DNA of 13,995 nucleotides from Alphaproteobacteria bacterium. Lineage in GTDB: Bacteria; Pseudomonadota; Alphaproteobacteria; UBA8366. Shown here piece after piece: positions 11,557-13,995 of the stretch. Every line of letters begins with the position of its first letter. Within the stretch, counting starts at the first letter, position 1. The stretch lies in assembly GCA_029861675.1 (NCBI GenBank), contig JAOTYV010000105.1, positions 1-13,995 on the forward strand, written 5' to 3'. The position numbers were made by a program, and so were the translations under genes. The notes under the pieces were generated by a model. It had not been told where the DNA came from and searched no databases. It worked only from the letters and a program-made list of their open reading frames with translations.

Positions 11557-13400
11557 TATTCGACGATGTGATACACGGGGGCCTTTTCCATCTCCCAATT
11601 CCCGGATTCCCGGTCGTACTGGGACAAGGTGAAGCAATGCCAATCGGTATCATCCAGCTTCGGATGATCGGCCCGATAGTAATACCCCGGCCACCGCGTT
11701 TCCGTCCGGAACATGGTGTGATGCGTGACGCACTCCGAAGCCAGGACCCGGTGCTGCAACTCCCACGACCGCTGAAGCTGATGAAGGTCTTCGGCGCCGA
11801 GATAGGCGAGGTCTTCCTTCAGCATGTCCAGCAACTCGAGCCCGCGGGTCAGCAAGGGTTCGTTGGTCGTGTAGTGCGAACTGATGCCGCCGACATATTC
11901 GTCCATGATCTTCTCGAGACGCTGCAGACCGTGAATCGGCAACAGATAACTTGGCGATACGGTTCCCGCGACGATCTCGTTGCGGCCGACCTGATAGGTC
12001 TCCATAGGCTGGAAGACGACCTTCTCGAGATCTTCGTACTCCGCCTCGCTCACTTGCGGCACGTCGTTACCCAAATCGTTCACGTAATTGACCGCCGCCT
12101 TGCCGGCAATACGGCCTTCCGTGAAGGAGCCCGAGGAGAATTTATGGGCGGTGCCACCGATCGTGTCGCCGGCGCCGAACAGTCCCTCGACGGTCATCAT
12201 CCGGTTGTAGCCCCACTGGTATTCCGCGGGGGCGTAGTCTTCCGGTCCGCTCGCCCAGGCGCCGGAACACGTGGCGTGGGAGCCCATGACGTACGGCTCG
12301 GACGTGGTCAACTCGGGATTGATTTCCTTGGGATCGATGTTCTGCGACGCCCAGACGACGGCCTGACCGATCGTCATGCCCAGGAAGTTTTCCCAGCCGA
12401 CCGTTTCCTTGTGCGGATCCTGGAAGGCTTCCTTGGTCACCATGCGGATCGGGCCGCGGCCGGCCTTGACCTCCTCCAGGAACGCATGGTTCCGCAGGCA
12501 GGTCGGCACCGGATGCCGGTCGATGTAATCGCCCACCAATTCCTTGGTATTTTCGTACCATGTGGGCTCGTAGTTATTGCCATACGCGTTTTCGGTGTAC
12601 GTCTTGAGATGGAGGAAATAGGCGCCGACCGGACCGTACCCGTCCTTGAACCGGGTAAGGACGATCCGGTTCTCCATCTGCGTCATCTTGGCGCCGGCCA
12701 GGATCGGCAACGCGTATGCGGACGCGCTGCTCCACGGGGCGTACCATGTCCGCCCCATGCCTTCACCGACCGCACGCGGCTTGAAGATGTGCGACGCGCC
12801 GCCGGCGGCGACGATAACCGCCTTCGCGCGGAACACGTAGAAATCCCCCGTGCGGACGTTGAACCCGACGGCGCCGGCGACCCGGTTGGGCTTGTTCTTG
12901 TCCATCAGCAGATGGGTGACCATGATCCGGTTGTAGACTTCGGTGGCCGCCTTGCGGGCCGCCTCGGCGACAATCGGCTTGTAGCTTTCGCCGTGGATCA
13001 TGATCTGCCACTGGCCTTCGCGCAGATACCGGCCCGTTTCCGGGTCCTTCATGATCGGAAGACCCCATTCCTCGAACTTGTGAACCGTGGAGTCGACATG
13101 CCGGGCGATGTCGTAGCCCAGATCCTCCCGCACCAGCCCCATGAGGTCGTTCCGGGCATAGCGCACGTGATCTTCGGGCTGATTCTCGTCCCATTGCATG
13201 CCCATGTAGCAGTTGATCGCATAGAGGCCCTGGGCGACCGCGCCGCTGCGCTCGATGTTCGCTTTCTCGACGACGACGACCTTTTTATCCCGTCCCCAGA
13301 ACCGGGATTCGTAGGTGGCCCCGCAGCCGGCCATGCCGCCGCCGACGACGAGGACATCCGAATCAACGAATACCGTTTTCCTTCCGCCAAACAGCCCCAT
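11556..13400 (-). CDS. aprA: Adenylylsulfate (APS) reductase alpha subunit, FAD flavoprotein
   Basis: 614 residues, full length. The protein reversibly converts sulfite + AMP to APS at FAD, with electrons passing through AprB. The FAD motif VLVVGGGMAGCGA is at 16-28, and VVVVEKA closes the second strand. The characteristic AprA stretches follow: GAVAQGLYAINCYMG, ENRIVLTRFKDGYGPVGAYF, PTWYENTKELVGDY, GSHATCSGAWASGPEDYAPAEYQW with the active-site His and the S-G-P-E-D segment, and LFGAGDTIGGTAHKFSSGSFTEGRIAGKAA near the C-terminal side of the fumarate-reductase-like fold. The start codon overlaps the aprB stop by one base (TGATG), a sign of translational coupling. The operon order aprB-aprA-sat is read right to left. 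Confidence 0.97.
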   Translation of the reverse strand: MGLFGGRKTVFVDSDVLVVGGGMAGCGATYESRFWGRDKKVVVVEKANIERSGAVAQGLYAINCYMGMQWDENQPEDHVRYARNDLMGLVREDLGYDIARHVDSTVHKFEEWGLPIMKDPETGRYLREGQWQIMIHGESYKPIVAEAARKAATEVYNRIMVTHLLMDKNKPNRVAGAVGFNVRTGDFYVFRAKAVIVAAGGASHIFKPRAVGEGMGRTWYAPWSSASAYALPILAGAKMTQMENRIVLTRFKDGYGPVGAYFLHLKTYTENAYGNNYEPTWYENTKELVGDYIDRHPVPTCLRNHAFLEEVKAGRGPIRMVTKEAFQDPHKETVGWENFLGMTIGQAVVWASQNIDPKEINPELTTSEPYVMGSHATCSGAWASGPEDYAPAEYQWGYNRMMTVEGLFGAGDTIGGTAHKFSSGSFTEGRIAGKAAVNYVNDLGNDVPQVSEAEYEDLEKVVFQPMETYQVGRNEIVAGTVSPSYLLPIHGLQRLEKIMDEYVGGISSHYTTNEPLLTRGLELLDMLKEDLAYLGAEDLHQLQRSWELQHRVLASECVTHHTMFRTETRWPGYYYRADHPKLDDTDWHCFTLSQYDRESGNWEMEKAPVYHIVE

Positions 13401-13861
13401 CAGACCACTCCCTGTTTGAGTTGGTCAGGCGTCAACGCGGGCAATTTTGGAATATTGAGTGCATCCGGTTCATGCGCCAGTTCCTGGGATTTCATTGCAT
13501 CCTGGCTGGGTGCTTCGTATTCGGACGCGCATTTGATCGATCCCCAGGGCGTGGTCCGGATCGGGGATTCGAAGTTCTTTTCGCGGCCATCCCGGAACTT
13601 GATCTTCCACGAAATGGTGCCCTTCTCCTCTTCCCGGAGGACCCGGACGCTGTGGCCCATGGGGGCGAAGTCGGCATATCCGCGGCAATCGATCGCGTTC
13701 TGCGGACACGCCTTCACGCAGGAGTAGCACTCCCAGCACATGTTGGGTTCGATGTTGTAGGCACGGCGATACGTAGTATCGATGTGCATGATGTCGGACG
13801 GGCAGATATCGACGCAGTGTCCGCAGCCGTCGCAACGGGTCATATAAACAAATGTCGGCAT
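13400..13861 (-). CDS. aprB: Adenylylsulfate (APS) reductase beta subunit, 2x[4Fe-4S]
   Basis: 153 residues, the usual size. Two [4Fe-4S] motifs are present: C-x2-C-x2-C-x3-C-P at Cys10, 13, 16 and 20, and C-x2-C-x2-C-x3-C-P at Cys42, 45, 48 and 52. A three-stranded middle part (HSVRVLREEEKGTISWKIKF) and a long C-terminal tail rich in Pro, Ala and Glu follow; in known structures the tail wraps around AprA. It carries electrons between the FAD of AprA and a membrane partner (QmoABC or AprM in other organisms), which is not in the window. ATG 13861 is the first codon of the conserved MPTFVY start; AGGAG lies about 13 bases upstream, a rather long distance. It is the first gene of aprB-aprA-sat. 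Confidence 0.96.
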   Translation of the reverse strand: MPTFVYMTRCDGCGHCVDICPSDIMHIDTTYRRAYNIEPNMCWECYSCVKACPQNAIDCRGYADFAPMGHSVRVLREEEKGTISWKIKFRDGREKNFESPIRTTPWGSIKCASEYEAPSQDAMKSQELAHEPDALNIPKLPALTPDQLKQGVV

Positions 13862-13888
13862 GATATTCCGTTATCTCCTGTATCGAAG

Positions 13889-13915
13889 ACCAATGATGTG
13901 CTGATTGGTGCTGAT
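13889..13915. promoter_or_regulatory. Overlapping direct and inverted repeats upstream of aprB
   Basis: TGCTGAT occurs at 13899-13905 and 13909-13915, one helical turn apart. ACCAAT (13889-13894) and ATTGGT (13904-13909) form an inverted repeat with a 9-bp spacer. They lie within 60 bp of the aprB start, at the site expected for an operator. No cognate regulator is visible. Confidence 0.3.
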
Positions 13916-13920
13916 CAGTA

Positions 13921-13949
13921 ATGTTTGGGCTGTCGGCGGGCGCTGCCAA
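13921..13949 (-). promoter_or_regulatory. Candidate promoter of aprB-aprA-sat
   Basis: On the minus strand, TTGGCA (13949-13944, five of six -35 matches) is followed after 17 nt by AAACAT (13926-13921, three of six). It would start transcription near 13914, inside the repeat cluster. The weak -10 makes an activator plausible. Confidence 0.28.
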
Positions 13950-13995
13950 AAACTTCCGGTTTATCGGCAGGGCTCGGCAGATTGCTCCTCGAACC

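Noticed and set aside
11415..13727. A 770-codon open frame on the plus strand.
   Set aside because: It is the antisense of aprA and aprB, whose protein sequences are unmistakable. It arises from GC-rich codon bias and has no family resemblance.
1..13995. CRISPR arrays, tRNA or rRNA genes, IS elements or prophage.
   Set aside because: I saw no regularly spaced repeats, no tRNA-like cloverleaf, no transposase or integrase sequence and no terminal inverted repeats with target duplications.

Overview
The window looks like a GC-rich chromosomal segment of a sulfur-metabolising member of the Pseudomonadota, probably an alphaproteobacterium. This rests on protein style, Shine-Dalgarno starts, and an aprB-aprA-sat operon of the kind used for dissimilatory sulfur oxidation (or, in reverse, sulfate reduction). 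The lineage is inferred from protein style only. No rRNA, tRNA, IS element or CRISPR array was seen.

Layout, left to right. At 1-419 (minus) is the N-terminal part of an exported caspase-like (peptidase C14) protein that has lost its catalytic histidine. After a gene-poor stretch at 420-776 come two tandem exported DUF4399 proteins (777-1217 and 1273-1698, minus). A terminator at 1798-1826 separates them from an unrecognised membrane or exported protein (1891-2655, minus). The intergenic region 2656-2902 holds inverted repeats and a plus-strand intrinsic terminator that belongs to no visible gene. Next is the main discovery: a peroxiredoxin/thioredoxin-fold gene at 2903-3493 (minus) whose first active-site cysteine codon is TGA. 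A hairpin with the geometry and GGUC loop of a bacterial SECIS element lies 21 nt downstream, so I read it as a selenoprotein with a UxxC redox centre and a signal peptide.

From 3587 to 7083 (minus) lies a three-gene set: a double-domain NIPSNAP protein, a thiamine-diphosphate enzyme of the acetolactate synthase type, and an arylsulfotransferase-type beta-propeller protein. A GMC flavin oxidoreductase (7248-8843, plus) is transcribed divergently from it. This looks like a catabolic or redox module of unknown substrate. A cpdA-like phosphodiesterase and a MazG-type dCTP pyrophosphatase (plus, 8964-10122) follow and converge on the sulfur operon.

The right part, 10222-13861 (minus), is aprB-aprA-sat. 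AprAB interconverts sulfite + AMP and APS, and Sat interconverts APS + PPi and ATP + sulfate. Together they give sulfite oxidation to sulfate with substrate-level ATP formation, or the reverse. The electron partner of AprAB (QmoABC or AprM) is not in this window.
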